Origin: Lentisphaerales bacterium | Lineage (GTDB): Bacteria > Verrucomicrobiota > Kiritimatiellia > JAUXFM01 | Direction: 5' to 3' | Assembly: GCA_030622955.1 (NCBI GenBank) | Contig: JAUXFM010000006.1 | Coordinates: 1-49,266, forward strand | DNA length: 49,266 nt | Shown here: in pieces, positions 39,857-49,097 of the stretch | Position numbering within the stretch: position 1 is the stretch's first letter | Layout: every line of letters begins with the position of its first letter | Program-made: the position numbers and the translations under genes | The notes under the pieces: model-generated | Told to the model about the DNA's origin: nothing | Seen by the model: the letters and a program-made list of their open reading frames with translations, nothing else | The model's database searches: none

Positions 39857-40753
39857 TTATTCCGCTCCTGTTCTGTGCGTGAGCGCAAGGAAGCGCTGGG
39901 GGGAGACGCCGTGTACGTGTTTAAAGGAACGTGAGAAGTGATAGGGATCGCTGAATCCCATTGCATCGGCCACCTCCTTGATGAGGAGATCTGACGTTTG
40001 TAAGCGATCTGCGGCATGTTGCATTCTACGACGCAGGAGATATTGATAAGGGGAGTCATCGCCAAAGCGTTTAAACAGACGACAAATCACGCAGGAGTCC
40101 ATGTGGCAAGCTTTCGCCACATCTGCTAGACGAGTAAGCGACATGAATTGATCGTCGATACACCGCTTGCAGCGTTCGTACGAATACATGGCGCGCGAAT
40201 GCACGTCGTCCACTCGGGTTCTGAGGGAATCGATAATCTGTAACAAGAGGCGAAGCTGGAGCAGGCAGATGGCTTCCCGTTGCGGTGTGGCGCTATCAGC
40301 ATGGTACTGTATGGCATCGAAGACGGTGCGAATACGATTCGGCTCACGCACCTGAACCGGTCCCATTCCAAGCGCCGTATCGTCAATGAGTGATCCCGCC
40401 TCAACGCCCGTGAAGTCAATAAAGTACTTGGTTATGGGGGCATTCGGATCACTACTGATACGGTGGGGGATGCCTGGGCGATAACTGAAAGCAATGCCGG
40501 GCGTGAGTGCAACCGTTTTTCCGCCCAGCCTAAGTTCGCCGCGCCCCTCCGCAACAAACTCGATGGAATGATAGCGGAATGTGCGTCGTTGCATTACGTA
40601 GTCCGCCCGGCAGTGTTCGACACCACCACACACGATCGCCAAAGGCTCCTCGCCGGTAGCGGTCAAGTTCTGGAAGTAATACGTGGCCCGATCAACTTGT
40701 TTTGAAAGAAATGATGGATTTCTCATGGCTTCTGTATAGTCAACAATTGGCAT
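39857..40753 (-). CDS. AraC-family transcriptional regulator
   Basis: An AraC regulator with a cupin-like sensor (YHSIEFVAEGRGELRLGGKT, PGIAFSYRPGIPHRISSD) and a C-terminal double HTH (SLTRLADVAKACHMDSCVIC, IKEVADAMGFSDPYHFSRSF, KHVHGVSPQRF). The sensor resembles PVC-group regulators of sugar use. ATG 40753 is chosen; ATG 40726 is an alternative. Earlier in-frame starts would overlap the divergent epimerase remnant. It may control the GH51 gene nearby. Confidence 0.85.
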   Translation of the reverse strand: MPIVDYTEAMRNPSFLSKQVDRATYYFQNLTATGEEPLAIVCGGVEHCRADYVMQRRTFRYHSIEFVAEGRGELRLGGKTVALTPGIAFSYRPGIPHRISSDPNAPITKYFIDFTGVEAGSLIDDTALGMGPVQVREPNRIRTVFDAIQYHADSATPQREAICLLQLRLLLQIIDSLRTRVDDVHSRAMYSYERCKRCIDDQFMSLTRLADVAKACHMDSCVICRLFKRFGDDSPYQYLLRRRMQHAADRLQTSDLLIKEVADAMGFSDPYHFSRSFKHVHGVSPQRFLALTHRTGAE

Positions 40754-40835
40754 GCAATAGTCAAGTCCAGCTATTCTGATGAGTGCCTCATGTGTCGATG
40801 ATTGCGTTTTATTGATTACCAAATTGGAGAAGAGC

Positions 40836-41433
40836 ATGAACACGACAGCACAGGATGTACTCAACAAGGATGACCTGATCGTTATTGGCGGCGCGGGAGG
40901 GCTTTATTGGCGGTTCGCTTGCTCGCTACTTTAAAAATCAGGGGTTCAAGCGGATTCGCGGCATTGACAAGAAGCCGCTTTATGAGTGGTACCAGGTGGT
41001 GCCGGGCGTCGAGAGCCTGTGCATGGATCTGAGCAAGGAGTCGAACTGCAAGCGGGCCTGCGAAGGCACGAAGGATGTCTACAACTTGGCGGCCGATATG
41101 GGTGGCATGGGGTTCATTGAGCGGTTCCGCGTTGAATGTCTGCGCAGCGTTCTGATCAACACACACATGATAGAGGCCGCCTACAACGCCGGGGCCGAGC
41201 GAGGCATGAAGACAGCCATCGCACGCTTTCATAATGTCTATGGTCCCAACGGGACGTGGGATGGCGGACGCGAAAAGGCGCCTGCGGCGTTGTGTCGGAA
41301 AGTTATCGAGGATGGCGATGTTCCCGAGAAGCGCGAGTTCTGCAGAGTGCACGGAATCGATTACCTTGTCCTCAAGCGCGAGCCGGCTCCTGGCTTAACC
41401 CGACGCAGCAGTACTGATCTGCGTGGATTCTGA
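40836..41433 (+). pseudogene. Broken GDP-mannose-3,5-epimerase-like gene
   Basis: ATG 40836 behind TTGGAGAAG gives MNTTAQDVLNKDDLIVIGGA, then one extra base near 40900 shifts the frame to FIGGSLARYFKNQGFKRIRG. The gene continues through LAADMGGMGFIERFRVE and AGAER, jumps directly to IARFHNVYGPNGTWDGGREK (about 60-70 residues with the catalytic SxxxYxxxK part missing) and loses its homology after CRKVIE. The intact relative at 47864 shows what is missing. It cannot be active. Confidence 0.8.
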
Positions 41434-41870
41434 CGCTGCGACGACAGTCAGTCCAAATACAGATACGCGGGAGAAATAAGTGCTCGAATCCTTTTTGAGC
41501 TTTGTTTTCGTTTCATGAGGCCTCGCGTTTTCTCCTTTCGGATCGGGAAGGATTAAGGATACAGTGGGTGCTGACTGTGAAAAACAAGTTCCTATCCCTA
41601 CACACAGAGGTTCAGCATTCATCGGGACATGAGTGGCCGGTTTGGCACGCTGCCAATCGACCACGTCCACGTCAAAGCGGGCCAAGTGAGTTTCAAGGTT
41701 GTTGCACATTTCGGTGATCAGGAATTTGAAATGGCCTTTAATGCTGAACTGGTCGGATCGAACTAACCGGAGAATTGACCACGTCGCGAGGGACTCAGAA
41801 AATAATAGGAAAAAAAGTTGTTTGAACATTGGGCAGGCGCCGTGCCCAGTAAAACAAATTGGAGAAGAAC
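41434..41870 (+). pseudogene. Intergenic stretch holding a 45-codon fragment of an extracellular beta-rich protein
   Basis: Most of this 437-base gap has no feature. In one frame 41629-41766 encodes a coherent beta-strand pattern (FGTLPIDHVHVKAGQVSFKV, then VAHFGDQEFEMAFNAELVGS) ending in TAA, typical of the tail of glycan-binding or DUF1080-like extracellular domains of PVC bacteria. No N-terminus is seen. I take it as a gene remnant next to the GH51 gene. Confidence 0.35.
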
Positions 41871-43829
41871 GTGAAGAAAGCACTTACTTGTACAACTGTC
41901 GGACTGTCGCTATTAGCTCGCAGGGGGAACGCAGCAGGAGAAATGCAGGTCACAATAGATCTTACTAAAACAGCAGAACCTATTTCCAGATACATCTATG
42001 GCCAGTTCATCGAACACCTAGGACGTTGTATCTACGGCGGTATGTGGGCCGAAATGCTGGAGGATCGTAAATTCTATTATCCTGTGACTGGCGAAGCACC
42101 TGCGTGGGACATGTATAAACCCGGTACAGGGTCTTGGAAAGGTGACGGGCATCCCTATGAACTGCTGATGCGTTCCCCCTGGATGGTCATCGGGGACAAG
42201 ACAACGATTTCAATGGTGACCGATGATGCATACGTAGGTGATCACACCCCCCGAATTAGCTTAGCTGGAAATGATAAACCACGGGGACTGTTTCAGGAAC
42301 GGCTTGGTCTGGTAGAGGGCAAAGAGTATACCGGACGTATTGTATTAGCAGGGAGCTCTCAGGCTGCCCCTGTTGAGGTGAGCTTGGTCTGGGGTGGAGG
42401 TGCAAACGATCGTGATACGGTGATCATTGATGAAATCCAGGCCAACTATACTAAAACATCGATCTCGTTTACGGCAAATCAATCCACTGATAACGGACGT
42501 TTAGAGATCGTCAGCCGCGGTAAGGGACATCTTGAGGTCGGTACGGTTTCACTGATGCCCGCGGACAACCTCTTTGGCTGGCGTTCTGATACCGTGGCGC
42601 TAGTCAAGGAACTGGACGCTCCGGTGTATCGCTGGCCGGGCGGCAACTTTGTGAGCGGATATGATTGGAAGGATGGACTGGGTGACCCGGATCGCCGTCC
42701 ACCACGCAAGAATCCCGCGTGGAAGGGGATTGAACACAACGATGTGGGATTGCACGAATTTTTGGCCTTATGTCGCGAAATCAACACGGAGGCCTTCATT
42801 GCCGTAAACACCGGCCTGGGAGGTGCGGAGGCCGCCGCTGAAGAGATCGAGTACGTTAACGGCGCTCCGGAAACACGGATGGGGAAGCTCCGTGCTAAAA
42901 ATGGCCGATCGGAGCCCTGGGGTGTTAAGTGGTGGGCAATTGGTAATGAGATGTACGGCAAATGGCAGCTCGGGCACATCCCACTAGAAGACTATGTCAA
43001 AAAACATAATAAGGTAGTAGATGCCATGCGTAAGGTGGATCCCTCCTTCAAACCCATTGCCGTAGGTGCCAAGGGCCGTTGGAGTGAGCATATGCTTACG
43101 ACCTGCTCAGACCACATGGATCTTATTAGCGAACATATCTATTGGCAGGACCGGGACAATGTGGTGTCGCACGTGAATCAGGCGGTTTCCAAGATTCGGG
43201 AGATAGCCGCAGCACACCGCGGTTACCGGCAGAAGATTAAGTCACTGACCGGAAAAGATATAAAAATTGCCTTAGACGAGTGGAACTACTGGTATGGGCC
43301 CAATGAATACGGCGAATTGGGAACACGCTACTTCCTGCAGGACGGCCTGGGTATTGCTGTCGGACTGCACGAGTTTTTCCGCAACAGCGACATGTACTTC
43401 ATGGCCAATTATGCCCAAACTGTCAATGTAATCGGCGCCATTAAGACGACTAAAACGCAAGCCGAGTTTGAAACCACCGGACTCGTGCTCAAGCTCTATC
43501 GAGAACGATTTGGTGAGATTCCGGTTCAGGTCAGTGGTAAAAACAGCCCTCTGGATATTTCGGCGGCTCTGTCATCGGACCACAAGGTTTTAACGGTTGG
43601 GATAGTCAATCCAACAGGGCGAGATCAAGCTCTGCCGTTAAAACTGAACGGTGGCACCATTACAGGCGCCGGACAGAAATGGACCCTCACCGGTGCCAAT
43701 AGATGGTCTCACAACGCCCCAGGCAAGATCCGTCAGGTGGACATCGTCACAGCGGACGTACCAGAGGCTACCGGTAGCATCAATGTGGTTCCATTGAGTG
43801 TGACTTTGTATGAATATATGTTGAGGTAG
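41871..43829 (+). CDS. GH51 alpha-L-arabinofuranosidase, secreted
   Basis: A glycoside hydrolase that releases L-arabinose from arabinan or arabinoxylan. GTG 41871 has GGAG six bases upstream, and the protein begins with a signal peptide (MKKALTCTTVGLSLLARRGN). Family marks are EPISRYIYGQFIEHLGR, the subdomain YRWPGGNFVSGYDWKDG, the acid/base Glu in WWAIGNEMYG, and the nucleophile Glu in IALDEWNYWYG. A C-terminal beta-sandwich domain follows. Its length of 652 residues fits. The nearby AraC regulator may control it. Confidence 0.93.
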   Translation: MKKALTCTTVGLSLLARRGNAAGEMQVTIDLTKTAEPISRYIYGQFIEHLGRCIYGGMWAEMLEDRKFYYPVTGEAPAWDMYKPGTGSWKGDGHPYELLMRSPWMVIGDKTTISMVTDDAYVGDHTPRISLAGNDKPRGLFQERLGLVEGKEYTGRIVLAGSSQAAPVEVSLVWGGGANDRDTVIIDEIQANYTKTSISFTANQSTDNGRLEIVSRGKGHLEVGTVSLMPADNLFGWRSDTVALVKELDAPVYRWPGGNFVSGYDWKDGLGDPDRRPPRKNPAWKGIEHNDVGLHEFLALCREINTEAFIAVNTGLGGAEAAAEEIEYVNGAPETRMGKLRAKNGRSEPWGVKWWAIGNEMYGKWQLGHIPLEDYVKKHNKVVDAMRKVDPSFKPIAVGAKGRWSEHMLTTCSDHMDLISEHIYWQDRDNVVSHVNQAVSKIREIAAAHRGYRQKIKSLTGKDIKIALDEWNYWYGPNEYGELGTRYFLQDGLGIAVGLHEFFRNSDMYFMANYAQTVNVIGAIKTTKTQAEFETTGLVLKLYRERFGEIPVQVSGKNSPLDISAALSSDHKVLTVGIVNPTGRDQALPLKLNGGTITGAGQKWTLTGANRWSHNAPGKIRQVDIVTADVPEATGSINVVPLSVTLYEYMLR

Positions 43830-43865
43830 GATTATCACAATGAAAACGGCCATTCATTTACTTAT

Positions 43866-43895
43866 GGGTGTTGCCTTCGATTTGGGCAACACGCC
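43866..43895. terminator. Hairpin between convergent GH51 gene and unknown gene
   Basis: GTGTTGCC (43868-43875), a 9-base loop and GGCAACAC (43885-43892) form an 8-bp perfect stem, extendable with GG/CC across a bulged G. It lies between the stop of a plus gene and the stop of a minus gene, fitting a bidirectional terminator. No T-run follows. Confidence 0.5.
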
Positions 43896-43950
43896 GTCAA
43901 GTGTGGCCCTGTGCTGCTGTGCTGCTACGTCAGTTCTCAGTCGCCAACGT

Positions 43951-45006
43951 TCAGCGGCCGTGTTTGATGCTGAAAGTCGAAAACATGGGCTTCGTGAAAT
44001 CAGCATAGTCTCGAGTGATCGGACGCCTGTAGGTGAAGTTGCCGCTGCCGTCCATCTCAATGCCGGTCCTGCGCATCTCAAAGCTTCTCGGGACCAGGTG
44101 CAGGTTGCCTATCCCACCGTTTGTCGAAATGGTATAGAAAGTATCGAACTCAGTAGGATAAAGCGCCTCGGTGCCAACATAAAGGCTGGCCGGCTGTCTT
44201 GCATTCGAAACAAGCCTTGCGTTGACCCCGTTGAAGTTTATGCCGCCCACCTGGCCGTTGCCGGCAGATCCCGTATTTGCTAAAGCGGCGCCTGCAATCT
44301 GTCGCTCAATGATCTGTCGGTTCGCCAGGCCTTCTGCCATCCTTCGTTCGGTCAACTGCTGCACAACTTGCTCATGCCGCTGCTTCTGGTCAAGCTGAAG
44401 TTGTTTGTAGAGTGCGGTCAGCTCTATCTTCTCCTGGGTTGAAATGATGGGAATAGACGAAGCGCCACTGTTGATCTTCACGGTGTCTTTACTGATCTTG
44501 TCGATGCGAATGCTGCCATCTGCCATCTCGATGACGTCCCCCGTTCTTACACGCCATCGCCGTCCTGTCTCGAGCGACACAAGCCGGGCAAGCCAGCCCG
44601 ATCTACGCAGTTTCTTGTCCTGCTCAAGCAGAATGAAATCACCATCGGCGTCGCGAAGAGATGCGATTCCCTGTTCCTTGGCAGCCTTGGCCTTGACGGT
44701 TGTCCTTCTGGTTTCGCTCCCGGGCTTCGCGGCCACTGGTTTCTCCGCCTTCTCTTCCTCTACAGAATATGAGATCACCTTGTAGTCGCCGAGCTTCTTG
44801 CCAATCTTCACGAAGCGAGTGTTGCCATCGAAATCATTAAAAGAAAGCACGGGGGTCTTGCCGCCGATAACACGGCCGGTCAGGACGTAGTCAAAAGTGT
44901 TGCGCTCTATATGATAGACCCTAACCGAATCTACGTAATCGTTCGCACTCGCCGCAGGAACGCAAAGAAAAGTGATAAGAAGATATGTTGCAATCGACTT
45001 GATCAT
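43951..45006 (-). CDS. Unrecognised periplasmic or surface protein (351 aa)
   Basis: ATG 45006 gives a signal peptide (MIKSIATYLLITFLCVPAAS, cleavage near ASA-ND). The mature part has a beta-rich repeat-like N-terminus (YVLTGRVIGGKTPVLSFNDF), a charged linker, a small barrel-like segment (WRVRTGDVIEMADGSIRIDK), a helical stretch rich in Gln (LYKQLQLDQKQRHEQVVQQL) and a C-terminus (FDTFYTISTNGGIGNLHLVP). It may be a cell-envelope or pilus accessory protein. No family is recognised. Confidence 0.7.
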   Translation of the reverse strand: MIKSIATYLLITFLCVPAASANDYVDSVRVYHIERNTFDYVLTGRVIGGKTPVLSFNDFDGNTRFVKIGKKLGDYKVISYSVEEEKAEKPVAAKPGSETRRTTVKAKAAKEQGIASLRDADGDFILLEQDKKLRRSGWLARLVSLETGRRWRVRTGDVIEMADGSIRIDKISKDTVKINSGASSIPIISTQEKIELTALYKQLQLDQKQRHEQVVQQLTERRMAEGLANRQIIERQIAGAALANTGSAGNGQVGGINFNGVNARLVSNARQPASLYVGTEALYPTEFDTFYTISTNGGIGNLHLVPRSFEMRRTGIEMDGSGNFTYRRPITRDYADFTKPMFSTFSIKHGR

Positions 45007-45310
45007 GAGGTCGCTCTGCTCATTTAACACTGCTTAAACACTCCTTTTAAACCCCATGACACTCTATCTCACCGGACGGCAATCGTCAACGAACAAGCCT
45101 CGCTTACCGCAATTGGCGAGAACAAGCCATGGGAGTAGAAGCATTACAGTCCACGAGCTGATGCCTTCTCTTTTGACAACAAAGCCGAAAAAGACTAGCC
45201 TTCTGGCTCACGATTTGCAGGGATAATGGAAAGCGCTGTAACGAAACGGTATTTCCCCTGATGTCGACTTCCGGCGAAGGCGAGCAGAGGGTCCAAGTGA
45301 AGGAGTATGC
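45007..45310. other. Divergent intergenic region (304 bp)
   Basis: It separates the minus-strand unknown gene and the plus-strand epimerase. A TTGACA at 45173-45178 is followed after 17 bases by TAGCCT, a weak sigma-70-like plus-strand promoter candidate. The epimerase has a GAAGGAG ribosome site at the end. No RNA or ORF of interest is seen. Confidence 0.35.
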
Positions 45311-46279
45311 ATGAAGGTTCTGGTCACTGGCGGCGCCGGTTTTATCGGCAGCCATCTGGTTGAGCGTCTTCTTGCACGTGGCGACAATGTCCTGGTTCTC
45401 GACAACATTAACGACTACTACGACCCCGCGATCAAGCGAGAGAACCTGTCGAACTTCGAAGATTCACCCAACGTCAAAATAGTTGAGGGCGACATACTCG
45501 ACAGGGCCGCGCTCAAGACGTTGTTCGATGAGAACCAGTTTGATGTCGTTACACATCTTGCTGCCAGGGCCGGCGTCAGGGCCAGCCTGGAAGATCCGAT
45601 CCTTTACGAAGAAGTGAATTGCGTCGGGACCTTGAACATGCTGGAAGCGGTCCGCCGGAACGATATCAAGCAGTTCGTCTTTGCGTCCTCTTCAAGCGTT
45701 TACGGCAACACGAAGAAGACGCCTTTCAAAGAGAATGCAAGAATAGACCGGCCGGTCAGCCCCTATGCGTCAACAAAGGCTAGCTGCGAGCTCCTTTGTT
45801 ATAGTTATCATCATCTCTACAATCTCTCCGTTACTGCGCTTCGATTCTTCACAGTTTATGGGCCGCGGCAACGTCCCGATATGGCCATCCACAAGTTTAC
45901 AAAGCTGATAGACGACAACATGCCGATCCCATTCTATGGCGACGGTACGTCAGAACGTGATTATACCTACTATACCGACATAATTGATGGCGTGGTCAGC
46001 GCAATTGATCGTGATCTGGGCTTCGAGATCATCAACCTGGGTGAATCACGCACGATTCGACTCTCGCACATGGTGAGCCTGATAGAGAAAAACCTCGGCA
46101 AGAAGGCCATCAGGAACATCCTGCCGATGCAGCCAGGTGACGTTGTCAAGACCTGTGCCTCTATCACGCGTGCCAAGCAGTTGCTCCACTACCGGCCCTC
46201 AGTCAACGTCGAAGACGGCATTGAGAAATTCGTCGAGTGGTACAAGCAGAAGAATGGGCGAGGCGGCAGCAAGGGCTGA
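45311..46279 (+). CDS. NAD-dependent epimerase, UDP-glucuronate-4-epimerase-like
   Basis: A 322-residue short-chain dehydrogenase of the extended type. NAD motif TGGAGFIGSH, THLAARAGVRASLEDPILYE, catalytic SSSSVYG, and YASTK with Tyr and Lys. The segments AGVRASLEDP, FFTVYGPRQRPDMAIHKF and YGDGTSERDYTY point to UDP-glucuronate or UDP-glucose 4-epimerases used for capsule or lipopolysaccharide sugars. AAGGAG lies before the ATG. The substrate is inferred. Confidence 0.9.
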   Translation: MKVLVTGGAGFIGSHLVERLLARGDNVLVLDNINDYYDPAIKRENLSNFEDSPNVKIVEGDILDRAALKTLFDENQFDVVTHLAARAGVRASLEDPILYEEVNCVGTLNMLEAVRRNDIKQFVFASSSSVYGNTKKTPFKENARIDRPVSPYASTKASCELLCYSYHHLYNLSVTALRFFTVYGPRQRPDMAIHKFTKLIDDNMPIPFYGDGTSERDYTYYTDIIDGVVSAIDRDLGFEIINLGESRTIRLSHMVSLIEKNLGKKAIRNILPMQPGDVVKTCASITRAKQLLHYRPSVNVEDGIEKFVEWYKQKNGRGGSKG

Positions 46280-46486
46280 AATGCTTGCGAAGCGGGGTTG
46301 AGCGGAAACAGAGCCTGACCTTGTTGTTTGCTTTCGCAGTCAGGGTCATCAATTAGATGCTGGCGCAGCAGGAACCACAAGTCGCGAAGCTCAACGCGCT
46401 CGGGACGATCTTGTCGTCTGCGAAAAAGGTTCTTGTTTTGCCCTGCGATGAATCCTATAGATAGCGTTTAACAGGAGGTCACGCGC

Positions 46487-47374
46487 ATGGAAGAACAGGT
46501 TTCTGGTTGGAAGGGGATCGTGCTGGCAGGTGGTGCCGGCAGCCGCCTGTATCCGTCAACAGCTGCGACCTGCAAGCAGTTGCTGCCTGTTTACGACAAG
46601 CCGATGATCTATTATCCGATCTCTATCCTGATGCTTGGTGGGATCTCGGAGATTCTTGTCATTTCGACGCCGAGAGACCTGCCGCTCCTCAGGGATCTGC
46701 TTGGTGACGGCTCACGGGTGGGTGTTGAGTTCTCCTATGCTGAACAGCCCAATCCAGGCGGCATAGCCGAGGCATTCCTGGTTGGCGAGAATTTCATCGG
46801 CGGATCACCCACTTGCCTGATACTTGGCGACAACCTGTTCTATGGCGATATGAGATTCATCCGTCGGGCATTGGCAAAGAAGACGGGTGGCACGATCTTC
46901 GGCTATGCCGTGCAGGATCCCGCGCGCTACGGCGTGGTCGAGTTCGATGAAGCCGGCAAAGCGCTGAGCATTGAAGAGAAGCCCAAGGCGCCGAAGAGCA
47001 ATTTCGCAGTGCCGGGCTTCTACTGCTACGATAACCGTGTCGTCGAGATTGCCAAAGAGCTTGAGCCCTCTGATCGTGGTGAGCTCGAGATTACGGATGT
47101 CAATCGGAAGTACCTCGAGAAGGGGGAACTACAGGTAGAGGTGCTCAGCAGGGGCACCGCTTGGTTGGACATGGGTACGCCGCGAAGCCTGTTGGATGCC
47201 AGTAATTTCGTAGCGAGCATTGAAAGCAGGCAGGGCCTGAAGATCGGATGCCTCGAAGAAGTGGCATTCCGTTCCGGTTTCATTTCAAGAAAGCAACTCG
47301 CCGCGCTGGGTGAAGAGGTTAAAGGGAGTGAATATGGGGCTTACCTCCTGTCACTCGCAGAGGAGTCTTCCTGA
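46487..47374 (+). CDS. rfbA: Glucose-1-phosphate thymidylyltransferase
   Basis: RfbA/RmlA makes dTDP-glucose from glucose-1-phosphate and dTTP, the first step in dTDP-rhamnose and related sugars. The 295 residues include LAGGAGSRLYPSTAATCKQL, VYDKPMIYYPISILMLGG, YAEQPNPGGIAEAF, LILGDNLFYG and RGTAWLDMGTPRSLLDAS, typical of RmlA. AGGAGG precedes the ATG. rfbB and rfbD are not in the window, so the final sugar is unclear. Confidence 0.95.
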   Translation: MEEQVSGWKGIVLAGGAGSRLYPSTAATCKQLLPVYDKPMIYYPISILMLGGISEILVISTPRDLPLLRDLLGDGSRVGVEFSYAEQPNPGGIAEAFLVGENFIGGSPTCLILGDNLFYGDMRFIRRALAKKTGGTIFGYAVQDPARYGVVEFDEAGKALSIEEKPKAPKSNFAVPGFYCYDNRVVEIAKELEPSDRGELEITDVNRKYLEKGELQVEVLSRGTAWLDMGTPRSLLDASNFVASIESRQGLKIGCLEEVAFRSGFISRKQLAALGEEVKGSEYGAYLLSLAEESS

Positions 47375-47379
47375 ACCCC

Positions 47380-47859
47380 ATGAAATGGACTGAAGGCGAG
47401 ATTGATGGCGTACTGATCCAGTCGGTCAAGAAGAATGTCGATTCACGTGGCTGGCTTGCCGAGGTTTTTCGATCGGACGAAGTGGCGCCCGACCGTATGC
47501 CCGCCATGGGTTACATTTCTGTCACACATGCAGGCATTACCCGTGGACCCCACGCTCATCGCGACCAGTCCGACTACTTTGGTTTTCTTGGGCCGGGCCG
47601 TTTCCTTCTCAGGTTGTGGGATAACCGCAAGGAATCTTTAACCTACGGAAGAACGCTTAATGTTGTAGTGGGTGAAGACAACCCCATGACCGTCAGCATT
47701 CCTACCGGTGTTGTGCATGGCTATAAGAACGTCTCCAATTCCGATGGCTTGGTTTTTAACTGCCCCAACAGATTGTTCGCCGGTGAGGGGCGCAAGGAAC
47801 CGATCGACGATATACGTTACGAGGACGATCCGGAACATCTTTTTTCTATGGAGGACTAG
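47380..47859 (+). CDS. dTDP-4-dehydrorhamnose 3,5-epimerase-like (RmlC family) protein
   Basis: A 159-residue cupin epimerase-like protein. It has SRGWLAEVFRSDE, the catalytic-type His region GPHAHRDQSDYFGFLGPGRF, VSIPTGVVHGYKNVSNSDG and a C-terminal FNCPNRLFAG. True RmlC has RGLHFQ; the RGPHAHRDQ form is a variant subgroup, so activity may be a related sugar epimerisation. It lies 5 bases after rfbA. Confidence 0.85.
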   Translation: MKWTEGEIDGVLIQSVKKNVDSRGWLAEVFRSDEVAPDRMPAMGYISVTHAGITRGPHAHRDQSDYFGFLGPGRFLLRLWDNRKESLTYGRTLNVVVGEDNPMTVSIPTGVVHGYKNVSNSDGLVFNCPNRLFAGEGRKEPIDDIRYEDDPEHLFSMED

Positions 47860-47863
47860 TTGT

Positions 47864-48826
47864 ATGAAGCGAGCTCTTGTTTGTGGCGCTGGTGGGTTCA
47901 TTTGTGGGCACCTGGTGAAGAAGTTGAAGAGCGAGGGATACTGGGTACGTGGTGTTGACATCAAGTGCCACGAGTTTACCGAGTTGCCTGCTGATGAGTT
48001 CATGCTGCTTGATCTCAGGGAGAAGGAACAGTGCGATCAGGCTCTGGCCATTGAAGGTGGGAAGTTTGACGAAGTTTATCAACTCGCCGCGGACATGGGC
48101 GGCATGGGCTTTATCTCGTTCGCGGAATGCGAAATCATGCGAAATAACGTCCTTATCAATGTAAACATGACACATGCTGCGGCGCAGGCGGGCATTGAAC
48201 GTTATTTCTATTCTTCTTCTGTTTGTGTCTATCGCGACATGGAGCGGGACGAGCCGCCATTGACCGAGGAAAATGCCGTGCCCGCACAGCCCGATAATGA
48301 ATATGGCTGGGAGAAACTCTATTCCGAGCGGGTGGGGCTTGCCTATGCCCGTCAATTCGGGATGAAAGTCAGGATAGCCCGTTTCCAGAATTGCTACGGG
48401 CCTGAAGGCACCTGGATCGGTGGCAGAGAGAAGGCGCCTGCGGCGATCTGCAGGAAGGTTGCCGAGACTGATGCCGGCGGGAAGATTGATGTCTGGGGTG
48501 ACGGTTCTGCGATCAGAGCGTTCACCTATGTTGATGATCTTGTGGATGGGATTTACCGGCTGACCCAGTCCGACATTGAGCATCCGGCGAATATCGGTTC
48601 CGAGGAGCATGTGACAGTTACACAGCTTGCCGAGACGGTGATCAAGGTATCAGGGAAAGATCTGGGCATCGAGTATATTGACGGTCCGGTGGGTGTGCAT
48701 TCGCGGAACTTCACCAAAGACAGGATTCATCAAACCGGATGGAAAGCCAGCATCTCCCTCGATGAAGGCATCCGTCGGACCTATCCCTGGGTCGACGAAC
48801 AGGTTCGCAATGCGGCCAGTTGTTAG
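47864..48826 (+). CDS. GDP-mannose-3,5-epimerase-like NAD-dependent epimerase
   Basis: A 320-residue extended SDR: KRALVCGAGGFICGHLVKKL, YQLAADMGGMGFISFAECEI, catalytic SSSVCVYRD, YGWEKLYSER with Tyr/Lys, ARFQNCYGPEGTWIGGREKA and WGDGSAIRAFTYVDD. These segments are characteristic of GDP-mannose 3,5-epimerase-like enzymes. The gene at 40836 is a broken relative. ATG 47864 directly follows the RmlC-like gene. The last gene of the sugar operon. Confidence 0.9.
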   Translation: MKRALVCGAGGFICGHLVKKLKSEGYWVRGVDIKCHEFTELPADEFMLLDLREKEQCDQALAIEGGKFDEVYQLAADMGGMGFISFAECEIMRNNVLINVNMTHAAAQAGIERYFYSSSVCVYRDMERDEPPLTEENAVPAQPDNEYGWEKLYSERVGLAYARQFGMKVRIARFQNCYGPEGTWIGGREKAPAAICRKVAETDAGGKIDVWGDGSAIRAFTYVDDLVDGIYRLTQSDIEHPANIGSEEHVTVTQLAETVIKVSGKDLGIEYIDGPVGVHSRNFTKDRIHQTGWKASISLDEGIRRTYPWVDEQVRNAASC

Positions 48827-48835
48827 TTGCCAGGG

Positions 48836-49006
48836 GAATCAGCCACAGGCCCAGAATGCCCGACTTACTTTCCTGAGATCATTCACCACCATGGCACTTG
48901 TCCATGGAAGGCTTGCCCGCCTATGGCTGGGCAGACAGATCGCTCCGATGCCTCCCGAGCGCGGAGCGTCTCGGAACGATCGGGTCAGCAAGAATCAGCC
49001 ACAGGC
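48836..49006 (+). repeat. Two 15-bp direct repeats (GAATCAGCCACAGGC) in an otherwise empty stretch
   Basis: Exact copies lie at 48836-48850 and 48992-49006, 156 bases apart. Between them CCATGG-N7-CCATGG is also seen. ORFs here look like noise. I see nothing else in the stretch 48827-49054. Confidence 0.4.
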
Positions 49007-49054
49007 TGGATCCTGCTCGTCCCCCAACAACCACCAACAAACAACTCAACAACC

Positions 49055-49076
49055 GCTGAACGCACCAGCGTTCAGC
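49055..49076. terminator. Hairpin between convergent genes
   Basis: GCTGAACGC-ACCA-GCGTTCAGC is a perfect 9-bp stem with a 4-base loop between the plus epimerase and the minus gene that leaves the window. It fits a bidirectional terminator without a T-run. Confidence 0.6.
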
Positions 49077-49097
49077 ATAACTACTGTATTCACCATT

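Noticed and set aside
43840-44283. Plus-strand ORF starting MKTAIHLLMGVAFDLG just after the GH51 gene
   Set aside because: It has a start-like beginning but soon lies antisense to the minus-strand protein at 43951, which has a clear signal peptide and better composition; the first part also contains the terminator hairpin.
46280-46486. Possible terminator with CCTGAC/GTCAGG arms after the epimerase gene
   Set aside because: The loop would be 19 bases and no T-run follows, so it is not convincing.
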